Assembly (NCBI RefSeq): GCF_004122095.1
Contig: NZ_SAWZ01000003.1
Span: 186,001 to 250,000, forward strand
DNA length: 64,000 bases
Reading direction: 5' to 3'
From: Pseudoxanthomonas composti
Lineage (GTDB): Bacteria > Pseudomonadota > Gammaproteobacteria > Xanthomonadales > Xanthomonadaceae
Made by a program: the position numbers and the translations under genes
The notes under the pieces: generated by a model
What the model was told of the DNA's origin: nothing
Seen by the model: the letters and a program-made list of their open reading frames with translations, nothing else
The model's database searches: none
In this document: positions 45,471 through 55,380 of the stretch, piece by piece
Layout: every line of letters starts with the position of its first letter
Position numbering within the stretch: the first letter of the stretch is position 1

Positions 45471-47250
45471 CCGTACTGGCGCCGACGAAGCGCCCCCTCA
45501 CCGCCTCGGCCAGCTGCGCCGGCGGCAGCAGGCCCTGGTCCAGCAGGAAGTTGTTGAAGGCCAGCCGGTCGAACTTGTCGCCCATGGCCAGCTCGGTCTG
45601 CATGCGCAGTTCCATGATGCGGGTGTAGCCGTAGAAGTAGCTGCCGGCCTGGCCGGGCGCCTTGAAGGTGTAGCGGTCCAGTTCCTGGCGGGCCATGGCC
45701 GGCGACAGGCCCACGTCCTGCTCCAGCACCACGCCGGCGCGCTCGCGGTCGATCAGCCCCAGGTTGAGCATGGGGTCCAGCATCGCCCGGGCTGCGCGCA
45801 GCAGGCGGAACTGCAGGGCGATCAGCTGCCCGTCCAGCGGCTCGTACGGCACCATCTCGGCCTCGGCATAGAGCGCCCAGCCCTCCACGTTCACCGAATT
45901 GAACGCGAACATGGTGCGGGCCAGGGATATCCCGCGCTCGACCATGGCGGCGAATTGCAGGTCGTGGCCGGGCCGGCCCTCGTGCGCGCTCAGCGTCCAG
46001 GCCGCCGAGCCGAAGTTGAAGTCGTCGTACTGCTGGCCCTTGCCCTCGCTGTCCGGGTTGCCCACCGGCAGCACGAACTGGCCCTGCTGGCCGGTGTTGC
46101 CCACCAGCGGCGGCGGCAGGTAGTGCGGCGCCGGCTGCGCGGCGCTCTCGGCGGCCGAGCCCAGGCGCATCTGCAGCGGTCGTTGCGGCACATCCACGAT
46201 CCCCTGCTTGCGGATCACCCCGTCGATCTGCGCGATCACATCGCGGTAGTACGGCTCGATCTTGTCGTTGGCGATGGTGTCGCGCTTGAGCGCCTTGATC
46301 ACCGCGCCGTAGTCGCTGGCATCGATGCCCTTGGCCTTGGCCACCTGCGGCGCCAGCTGCTGCATGGCTGCGCGGGTTTCCATGAACTCCAGCTGCGCGC
46401 GCTGCATCAGCAGCTGCGGATCCAGGTCGATGCCGTATTGCTTGAGCTGGAACGCGTACAGCTCCGGCGGCAGCCGCGTATCGGTGCGCGCCTTGGGCAG
46501 CACCGTGGTGCGCGTCCACTCGGCGTAGTCCTTCATCTGCGCCGCGACGTTAGCCAGGGTCTTCTCACCGCCGGCGATCTTGTACTGGGTGAACAGCTCG
46601 CCCAGGCCATCGGCGTAGGTCTGCACATTGGCCAGGGCGCGCTCGACCTCCAGCTTGGTCGGCTGCAGCAGCGCCGGGTTGGACAGGCGCTCCTCGTAGC
46701 GCTGGCGGGCCAGGGTGAAGATCGAGGTGCTGCCCTTGGTCTCGCCGGCATAGCGCTTGAGGCGCTCCAGCGCCTTGGCCCGGCGCGCGGGCGGGGTCTG
46801 GTCGGACAGCAGCGCGTTGAGGCCGCTGAACACCAGCTGCGGCGCATCGGTCCACGGCAGCAGCAGGTTCTCGTTGAGCGTGCTGCCCTGCAGGCTGTCG
46901 TCCACCGAGCCGATCATGATCTGCAGGTCCTGCCTGACATTGGCGTCCTGCTCGCGCGCCAGCGCGTCCTTCAGCTTGGCCTGCGCCTGCTGGAGCGCGG
47001 CGCGATACCGCGCCTCGTTCTGCGGGCCCAGGTCGGCGACCTGGTCGTCATAGCCGGGCACGCCCCAGAACCCCACCGACTCGGGCTGGAAGGGCGCCTG
47101 CGCCTGCAGCAGCAGCTGCGCATAGCGGTTGCTGGTCGCGACCCAGGCCGGCGACTTGGTGGCCGAGGCCTTGGCGGGCGTGGCGGCCTGGGCGGCGAAG
47201 GGCAGGGGGGCGGTGAGGGCAAGCGCGATGGCGAGGACCAGGGGCTTCAT
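45466..47250 (-). CDS. DUF885 family protein, probable metallopeptidase
   Basis: 594 residues. A signal peptide (AIALALTAPLPFAAQAA) is followed by a largely helical body matching DUF885. The conserved HEGRPGHDLQ near 435 and NVEGWALYAEAEMVPYE near 470 carry the His-Glu-His and Glu pattern of a zinc site, so a peptidase role is the usual prediction, though untested for most members. The C-terminus includes GQAGSYFYGYTRIMELR. It is periplasmic. A 10-base inverted repeat lies 21 bases upstream of its start. Confidence 0.88.
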   Translation of the reverse strand: MKPLVLAIALALTAPLPFAAQAATPAKASATKSPAWVATSNRYAQLLLQAQAPFQPESVGFWGVPGYDDQVADLGPQNEARYRAALQQAQAKLKDALAREQDANVRQDLQIMIGSVDDSLQGSTLNENLLLPWTDAPQLVFSGLNALLSDQTPPARRAKALERLKRYAGETKGSTSIFTLARQRYEERLSNPALLQPTKLEVERALANVQTYADGLGELFTQYKIAGGEKTLANVAAQMKDYAEWTRTTVLPKARTDTRLPPELYAFQLKQYGIDLDPQLLMQRAQLEFMETRAAMQQLAPQVAKAKGIDASDYGAVIKALKRDTIANDKIEPYYRDVIAQIDGVIRKQGIVDVPQRPLQMRLGSAAESAAQPAPHYLPPPLVGNTGQQGQFVLPVGNPDSEGKGQQYDDFNFGSAAWTLSAHEGRPGHDLQFAAMVERGISLARTMFAFNSVNVEGWALYAEAEMVPYEPLDGQLIALQFRLLRAARAMLDPMLNLGLIDRERAGVVLEQDVGLSPAMARQELDRYTFKAPGQAGSYFYGYTRIMELRMQTELAMGDKFDRLAFNNFLLDQGLLPPAQLAEAVRGRFVGASTD

Positions 47251-47270
47251 GCGGGCATCCTTGAGGAAAG

Positions 47271-47307
47271 TGCCGCAGACCCTACGCGGTGGACACCGTC
47301 TGCGGCA
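47271..47307. promoter_or_regulatory. 10-base inverted repeat upstream of DUF885 gene
   Basis: TGCCGCAGAC (47271-47280) and GTCTGCGGCA (47298-47307) are perfectly complementary around a 17-base loop. It lies between the Coa1-like gene and the DUF885 gene, both minus strand. There is no T run, so it is either a terminator without tail or an operator. Confidence 0.35.
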
Positions 47308-47456
47308 ATCGGTCGTAGGTCATGCGTGCTTTCGGGGGGCATCGGCGCGGTGATGCGCTGGCGAGGCCGGCCCATCGGCACGCCATCGGCGGCGATCGCA
47401 GCCGTTGACCGAGATGCCGATCGACCCGAGCGCGCGACGAAGAAGCGAGCGCGGTC

Positions 47457-47885
47457 TCAAGGTGCGGGCTTGTCCAGGGCGATGACGCTGTCGCTGCCTT
47501 CCACCTGCACCTCCAGCGTCTGGTAACGCCAACGCCCCTGGCGCTTGTCGGCCACCACGTACAGCTGCGCCCTGCCCTTCGAGCCGTGCAGCGGAATGCG
47601 CAGGTCGGCATGGCCGCTGTCGTCGACCGTCTCGATCTTGCCGTTGCTGAACCAGCCGGCCTCCACCGGCGCGCCCAGGGCCTGGATCACCTGTGCATCG
47701 GCCTTGGCCATGGCCACCGGCTCCTGGTACGGCGTGGCGCTGCGCAGGAACTGCATCAGCCCCAGGGCCAGCGCGAACACGGCCGCGATCAGCAAGGCCA
47801 GCACACTGCCGCACAGCACCGGCACGCACCATTTCCAGTTGCGCTGCCACCAGTTGCGATGCGCGGGGTCGAAGGAGCTACCCAT
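47457..47885 (-). CDS. Coa1-like single-pass membrane protein
   Basis: 142 residues. A short soluble start is followed by a membrane helix at about 18-42 (WKWCVPVLCGSVLALLIAAV) and a soluble domain resembling the Coa1/Tim21-type cytochrome oxidase assembly family (QVIQALGAPVEAGWFSNGKIE, then RIPLHGSKGRAQLYVVADK). The start at 47885 is set at MGSSFDPAHR. It follows the S9 peptidase gene by only 4 bases on the same strand, so they are probably co-transcribed. The role is inferred from family only. Confidence 0.75.
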   Translation of the reverse strand: MGSSFDPAHRNWWQRNWKWCVPVLCGSVLALLIAAVFALALGLMQFLRSATPYQEPVAMAKADAQVIQALGAPVEAGWFSNGKIETVDDSGHADLRIPLHGSKGRAQLYVVADKRQGRWRYQTLEVQVEGSDSVIALDKPAP

Positions 47886-47889
47886 GGGG

Positions 47890-50810
<2,921 letters not shown>

Positions 50811-50947
50811 GGCGGGCTCCTTGGCTGGGCGCGCCATGGTACGCCGCGCGCCTGGCCGCATCGGGACAGTGCGGCGGACGGTGCGTTTCACGCCCCGGCG
50901 CGGCCGGCCGCCTCAGCCGCTGCGACCGCAGCCGGTAGAATGGCCGG

Positions 50948-53128
50948 ATGGATGTATCGCACCTGCTCGACGACCTCAACCCGGCCCAGCGCGAGGCCGT
51001 GTCTGCCCCGCCGGGCCACTATCTGGTGCTGGCCGGCGCCGGCTCCGGCAAGACCCGCGTGCTGACCCACCGCATCGCCTGGCTCAACGAGGTGCTGGGC
51101 GTGCCGACCCACGGCATCCTGTCGGTGACCTTCACCAACAAGGCCGCCGGCGAGATGCGCCACCGCATCGACCTGCAGCTGCGCAACGGCAGCCGCGGCA
51201 TGTGGATCGGCACCTTCCACGGCATCGCCCACCGCCTGCTGCGCCTGCACTTCACCGAGGCCCGGCTGCCGGACGGGTTCCAGGTGCTGGATTCGGACGA
51301 CCAGCTGCGCCTGGTCAAGCGCGTGGTGCAGGGGCTGGAGCTGGACGAGGGCAAGTTCCCGCCCAAGCAGATCGCCTGGTGGATCAACGAGCAGAAGGAC
51401 GAGGGCCGCCGCCCGCAGCACATCCAGCCCGAGCCCAACGACGACTGGCTGGAGGTGCGCCGTCGCTGCTACGCCGCCTACCAGGAGCGTTGCGACCGGG
51501 CCGGCCTGGTGGATTTCGCCGAACTGCTGCTGCGCGCGCACGAGCTGCTGCGCGATACGCCGGCGCTGCTGTCGCACTACCGCGCGCGCTTCGGCCAGAT
51601 CCTGGTGGATGAGTTCCAGGACACCAACGCCATCCAGTACGCCTTCGTGCGGGTGCTGGCCGGGGACACCGGCCAGGTGTTCGTGGTCGGCGACGACGAC
51701 CAGGCCATCTACGGCTGGCGCGGGGCCAAGGTCGAGAACGTGCAGCGCTTCCTCAAGGATTTCCCTGGCGCGCAGACCATCCGCCTGGAGCAGAACTACC
51801 GTTCCACCGCCAACATCCTCGGCGCGGCCAATGCGGTCATCGCCCACAACCCGGACCGCATCGGCAAGCAGCTTTGGACCGATTCGGGCGATGGCGAGGC
51901 CATCGACCTGTATGCGGCCTACAACGAGATGGATGAAGCCCGCTACATGGTCGAACGCGCGCGCCAGTGGGTGCGCGATGGCGGCAGCTACAGCGATGTG
52001 GCCGTGCTCTACCGCAGCAACGCGCAGTCGCGTGCGATGGAAGAAGCGTTGCTGGCCGAGCAGGTGCCGTACCGGGTCTATGGCGGCATGCGCTTCTTCG
52101 AGCGCGCCGAAATCAAGGACACCCTGGCTTACCTGCGGTTGCTGACCAACCGCGCCGACGATGCCGCCTTCGAGCGCGCGGTCAACACCCCGGCGCGCGG
52201 CATCGGCGACCGCACCCTGGACGAGGTGCGGCGCACCGCGCGCGCCCAGCAGCTCTCGCTGTGGGAAGCGGCCATGCTCTGCACCCAGAGCAGCGCCCTG
52301 GCCGCACGCGCGCGCAATGCACTGGCCAGCTTCATCACGCTGGTGGGACAGCTCAATGCCGCGGTCGGCGAGCTGGAACTGAAGGACAAGATCGACCACG
52401 TGCTGGTGCACTCGGGCCTGCGCGAGTTCTACGAAAAGGAAAGCAAGGGCCAGCTGGACTCGCGCACCGACAACCTGGACGAACTGGTCTCGGTGGCCTC
52501 GCGGTTCGTGCGCTCGGACGATGAAGAAGCCGCCGCCGGCATGAGCGAGCTGGTGGCCTTCCTGTCCTATGCCTCGCTGGAAGCCGGCGAAGGCCAGGCG
52601 CAGGCCGGCGAGGAAGGCGTGCAGCTGATGACCCTGCACTCGGCCAAGGGCCTGGAGTTCCCGCTGGTGTTCCTGGTGGGGCTGGAGGATGGGCTGTTCC
52701 CCAGCGCGCGCTCGGTGGACGAACCGGGCAAGCTGGAGGAAGAGCGTCGCCTGGCCTACGTGGGCATCACTCGCGCGCGGCAGAAGCTGGTGCTGTGCTA
52801 TGCCGAGTCGCGGCGCATCCATGGCAGCGACAACTACAACGTGCCTTCGCGGTTCCTGCGCGAGATTCCCAAGGACCTGCTCAACGAGGTGCGGCCCAAG
52901 GTGCAGGTCTCGCGCCCGGCGCAGCTGGGCGCCACGCGCAGCTACGGCCAGGCGGCCGTCGAGGTGCCGGCGCTGAAGCTGGGCACCAATGTCAGCCATC
53001 CCAAGTTCGGCGGCGGCGTGGTCATCGACTACGAAGGCAGCGGCGCGCATGCGCGCGTGCAGGTGCAGTTCGACGAAGCCGGGGCCAAGTGGCTGGTGCT
53101 GGCTTACGCCAACCTGTCGCCGCAGTGA
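50948..53128 (+). CDS. uvrD: DNA helicase II (UvrD)
   Basis: 726 residues. An SF1A 3'-5' helicase for mismatch and excision repair. Motifs in order: AGAGSGKTRVL (Walker A, about 30), VTFTNKAAGEM, IGTFHGI, VDEFQDTNAIQ (Walker B, about 220), VGDDDQAIYGWRGA, LEQNYRST, VQLMTLHSAKGLEFPLVF near 565, and YVGITRARQKL. The C-terminal Tudor-like tail has VSHPKFGGGVVIDYEG, typical of UvrD and PcrA. Rep is a less likely alternative because that tail is present. Confidence 0.94.
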   Translation: MDVSHLLDDLNPAQREAVSAPPGHYLVLAGAGSGKTRVLTHRIAWLNEVLGVPTHGILSVTFTNKAAGEMRHRIDLQLRNGSRGMWIGTFHGIAHRLLRLHFTEARLPDGFQVLDSDDQLRLVKRVVQGLELDEGKFPPKQIAWWINEQKDEGRRPQHIQPEPNDDWLEVRRRCYAAYQERCDRAGLVDFAELLLRAHELLRDTPALLSHYRARFGQILVDEFQDTNAIQYAFVRVLAGDTGQVFVVGDDDQAIYGWRGAKVENVQRFLKDFPGAQTIRLEQNYRSTANILGAANAVIAHNPDRIGKQLWTDSGDGEAIDLYAAYNEMDEARYMVERARQWVRDGGSYSDVAVLYRSNAQSRAMEEALLAEQVPYRVYGGMRFFERAEIKDTLAYLRLLTNRADDAAFERAVNTPARGIGDRTLDEVRRTARAQQLSLWEAAMLCTQSSALAARARNALASFITLVGQLNAAVGELELKDKIDHVLVHSGLREFYEKESKGQLDSRTDNLDELVSVASRFVRSDDEEAAAGMSELVAFLSYASLEAGEGQAQAGEEGVQLMTLHSAKGLEFPLVFLVGLEDGLFPSARSVDEPGKLEEERRLAYVGITRARQKLVLCYAESRRIHGSDNYNVPSRFLREIPKDLLNEVRPKVQVSRPAQLGATRSYGQAAVEVPALKLGTNVSHPKFGGGVVIDYEGSGAHARVQVQFDEAGAKWLVLAYANLSPQ

Positions 53129-53277
53129 GCGTCGTGGGCCGGCCCTGCATCGACGCGATGCCTTGGCCCACCGCCATCTGACCAGATCGTAACGGCCACG
53201 CAAGCGTGGCCGCAGGTCGCTGTTTCCAGGGCATTTTCGCGCGTTCCCCTTCCTCCCTTCGCTGCAGCGCGGCGCGA

Positions 53278-53291
53278 TTGATCACGGTCAA
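53278..53291. promoter_or_regulatory. Anr/FNR-like box
   Basis: TTGATCACGGTCAA matches the FNR/Anr consensus TTGAT-4-ATCAA at nine of ten positions. It lies 65 bases before the universal stress protein start, a reasonable activator distance. Usp genes of related bacteria are often controlled by such oxygen sensors. The intergenic stretch 53129-53277 has nothing else I can support. Confidence 0.55.
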
Positions 53292-53355
53292 TGCCGGCAT
53301 GCTGGTCCAGCGTGCCTGATGTGGCGTGTCGATCCACTTCATGAAGGAGAAGAAC

Positions 53356-53802
53356 ATGTTCAAGCGCATCCTGATCGCCGTCGATGGATCCGAGCTGGCC
53401 AACCGCGGCCTGGAGCACGGCCTGTCCCTGGCCGCCGCCATGCAGGGCGAGGTGGTCATCGTCACCGTGACCGAGCCCTGGGCGATGAACATGTACGACG
53501 CCACCGGCTGGAGCATCGGCATCCAGGACGGGCCCGAGTACCGCAAGCTGCGCGACGGCGAGGCCGAGCGCATCCTCAAGCCCGCGCTGGACCGCGCGGT
53601 GCAGGCGGGGGTGCAGGCCCAGGGCCATCACCTCGCCGACCGCCACCCCGCCGAGGGCATCGTCGATATCGCCCAGGCCCAGCAGTGCGACCTGATCGTC
53701 ATGACCTCCCACGGCCGCCGCGGCATGCGCCGGGCCCTGCTGGGCAGCCAGACCGCCGAGGTCCTGGCGCATACGACGCTGCCGGTGCTGGTCGTGCGGT
53801 GA
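53356..53802 (+). CDS. Universal stress protein, ATP-binding type
   Basis: 148 residues of a single UspA domain. It starts MFKRILIAVDGSELANRGLE, with the conserved Asp and Ser of the first loop. The ATP motif G-2x-G-9x-G-S is present in SHGRRGMRRALLGSQTAEV near residue 120, and it ends TTLPVLVVR. AAGGAGAAGAAC precedes the start. An Anr/FNR-like box upstream suggests induction at low oxygen. It differs from the divergent two-domain Usp at 18722, which lacks the ATP motif. Confidence 0.93.
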   Translation: MFKRILIAVDGSELANRGLEHGLSLAAAMQGEVVIVTVTEPWAMNMYDATGWSIGIQDGPEYRKLRDGEAERILKPALDRAVQAGVQAQGHHLADRHPAEGIVDIAQAQQCDLIVMTSHGRRGMRRALLGSQTAEVLAHTTLPVLVVR

Positions 53803-53806
53803 GTGA

Positions 53807-53913
53807 AGCAGGAACGAGTGAGGAGGAACGAGGAACGAGAGGTGCGCCCGTAGCTTCTGCTTCTGTTTCCACTCGTTCCTCGCTACCGTTCCTCTCCACT
53901 CGTTCCTCGCTCC
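53807..53913. repeat. GGAACGAG-family inverted repeat
   Basis: The left arm (53807-53842) and right arm (53870-53913) each contain GGAACGAG units in opposite directions around a loop of about 27 bases with its own CT-rich run. The right arm has a small insertion (GCTACC). It begins about 4 bases after the universal stress protein stop and ends before the signal peptidase gene. Confidence 0.8.
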
Positions 53914-53987
53914 ATGACCAGTGGCACAAGCGGGGCAGCTCCGGCTGGTGGGAGAGTCGGCGCATCGTCCTGGACAACGGTGACCCC

Positions 53988-54620
53988 ATGCCAACGGCCG
54001 CGACCGCAGACTCCTCCACACCGGTGTCCGGACGCCTGCGTCGCTGGCTGCGGCACGAGTTGCCGCAGCTGCTCTTGTTCCTGGGCCTGATCCTGGCCGC
54101 GCGCAGCACGCTGGCCAATCACTACGTGGTGCCGTCCGGGTCGATGCAGCACACCCTGGAGATCGGCGACCGGGTGGTGGTGGACATGCGCGCCTACGGT
54201 GTGCGGCTGCCGCTGCTGGGCACCGAGCTGATCGCCACCGGCCAGCCGCAGCGGGGCGAGGTGGTGGTGTTCGATTCGCCGGTCGATGGCGAGCGACTGA
54301 TCAAGCGCGTGGCCGCCGTGGCTGGCGACCGCGTGCGGCTGCAGGACGGGCATCTTTCGATCAACGGGCAGCCCCTGGCCGTGGACGCCACGCATGAAGC
54401 CTTCGGCGTGCGCCAGGCGCCGCTGGACCTGGACCGCGGCGGCGGTCCGGACATCGACGCCCTGACCGTGCCGCCGGGCCAGCTGCTGATGCTGGGCGAT
54501 CACCGCGGCAACAGTGCCGATGGCCGCTACTTCGGCCTCATCCAGGCCTCCAGCGTGTACGGCCGGGCCGTCGCGGTCTACTACCGGCGCGGCGAAGGCT
54601 TCGGCTGGCGCCGGCTCTAG
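53988..54620 (+). CDS. lepB: Signal peptidase I, short form
   Basis: 210 residues. One membrane helix (about 25-42, LPQLLLFLGLILAARSTLA) precedes the catalytic Ser in VPSGSMQHTLEIGD near 50, and the Lys is in GERLIKRVAAVAGD near 105; box D-like GDHRGNSADGRYFG lies near 178. It is shorter than the usual two-helix LepB, which suggests a second, possibly specialised signal peptidase. The start at 53988 is the only good one in the frame. Its neighbours (usp and a hypothetical gene) give no clue to substrates; the symbol denotes family. Confidence 0.88.
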   Translation: MPTAATADSSTPVSGRLRRWLRHELPQLLLFLGLILAARSTLANHYVVPSGSMQHTLEIGDRVVVDMRAYGVRLPLLGTELIATGQPQRGEVVVFDSPVDGERLIKRVAAVAGDRVRLQDGHLSINGQPLAVDATHEAFGVRQAPLDLDRGGGPDIDALTVPPGQLLMLGDHRGNSADGRYFGLIQASSVYGRAVAVYYRRGEGFGWRRL

Positions 54621-54625
54621 CCGGG

Positions 54626-54880
54626 TCAGCGCCGCAGTTTCAGCCGGGGCGTCTCGTCGATGCTGCCGTCGGCGCGGATCACCACGTGCCTGAGTCCCTC
54701 ACGGTCCACCACCACCGGCACCGGCTCCAGGAACATCGGCCGGCGCACGAACTTCAGTTCCCATTTGAATAGCTCTAGCGTCTGCAGCGCCCGCAGCTGT
54801 GCGGCTGACAGCCCGCTGCGCAGCTGATCCCTGCTGGGCGGCTGCGGCGAGGAGGATTGGCGGCGTTCGACCTGGGACAT
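54626..54880 (-). CDS. Small hypothetical protein
   Basis: 84 residues. A polar N-terminus (SQVERRQSSSPQPPSRDQL) is followed by a compact region FKWELKFVRRPMFLEPVPVV and VVIRADGSIDE, which looks like a short beta-rich fold. The start at 54880 is the first ATG of the frame. It is convergent with the signal peptidase gene (5-base gap). I do not recognise a domain; similar small proteins occur beside polA or signal peptidases, but no function is known to me. Confidence 0.6.
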   Translation of the reverse strand: MSQVERRQSSSPQPPSRDQLRSGLSAAQLRALQTLELFKWELKFVRRPMFLEPVPVVVDREGLRHVVIRADGSIDETPRLKLRR

Positions 54881-54980
54881 GGCGGCAAGGAGGGGACGGG
54901 GCCGGCATCCATGCCGCGGACGTGTTCAGCGCTTTCTTTCGGCAGCAGGCCTGAAAGCTGAACCCGCCAGCCAAGTCAGG

Positions 54981-55283
54981 TTACCAGCTGTACAGCTGCC
55001 ACTGCACCGGCGCCGGCTCGCCATTGGCGCGGTTGCCGCGCAGGCGCGAATGCCCGTTGTCGTCGATCAGGTAATACGCCGGCCCGCTGGACGGGGTGAC
55101 CTTCACCATCCTCAACTGCCCGGCCACCCGGTATTCCTCCACCACGTCGCCGTTGGCTTCCACGCGCACGGCCTGCTCGGCGCCGGTCAGGTCCACGTCC
55201 TCGGGCATGTCGGCGAACTGACGCGGCGCTGACGCGCAGCCTGCCAGGGCCAGGGCCGCCACCACGGCGAGCATCGTTTTCAT
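54981..55283 (-). CDS. DUF2782 lipoprotein
   Basis: 100 residues with a lipoprotein signal (LAVVAALALAGCASAP, lipobox Cys about 16). The rest matches DUF2782: QAVRVEANGDVVEEYRVAGQ and MVKVTPSSGPAYYLIDDNG, a small beta-rich domain. DUF2782 genes lie divergent from polA in Xanthomonadaceae and other gammaproteobacteria, as here. It is periplasmic and probably outer-membrane anchored. GGAAGG precedes the start at 55283. Confidence 0.85.
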   Translation of the reverse strand: MKTMLAVVAALALAGCASAPRQFADMPEDVDLTGAEQAVRVEANGDVVEEYRVAGQLRMVKVTPSSGPAYYLIDDNGHSRLRGNRANGEPAPVQWQLYSW

Positions 55284-55380
55284 GGAAGGGCTCCGCGTCG
55301 GCTTGGGGTGCGCATTATGCGCCCGATGCACGTGAGCGGCGCATGCAACTCCGGCCGGCGCCAACGCCTAGAATGGCGCC

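Noticed and set aside
50888..53203. A 771-residue minus-strand frame opposite uvrD
   Set aside because: No motif, while uvrD has all helicase boxes in order.
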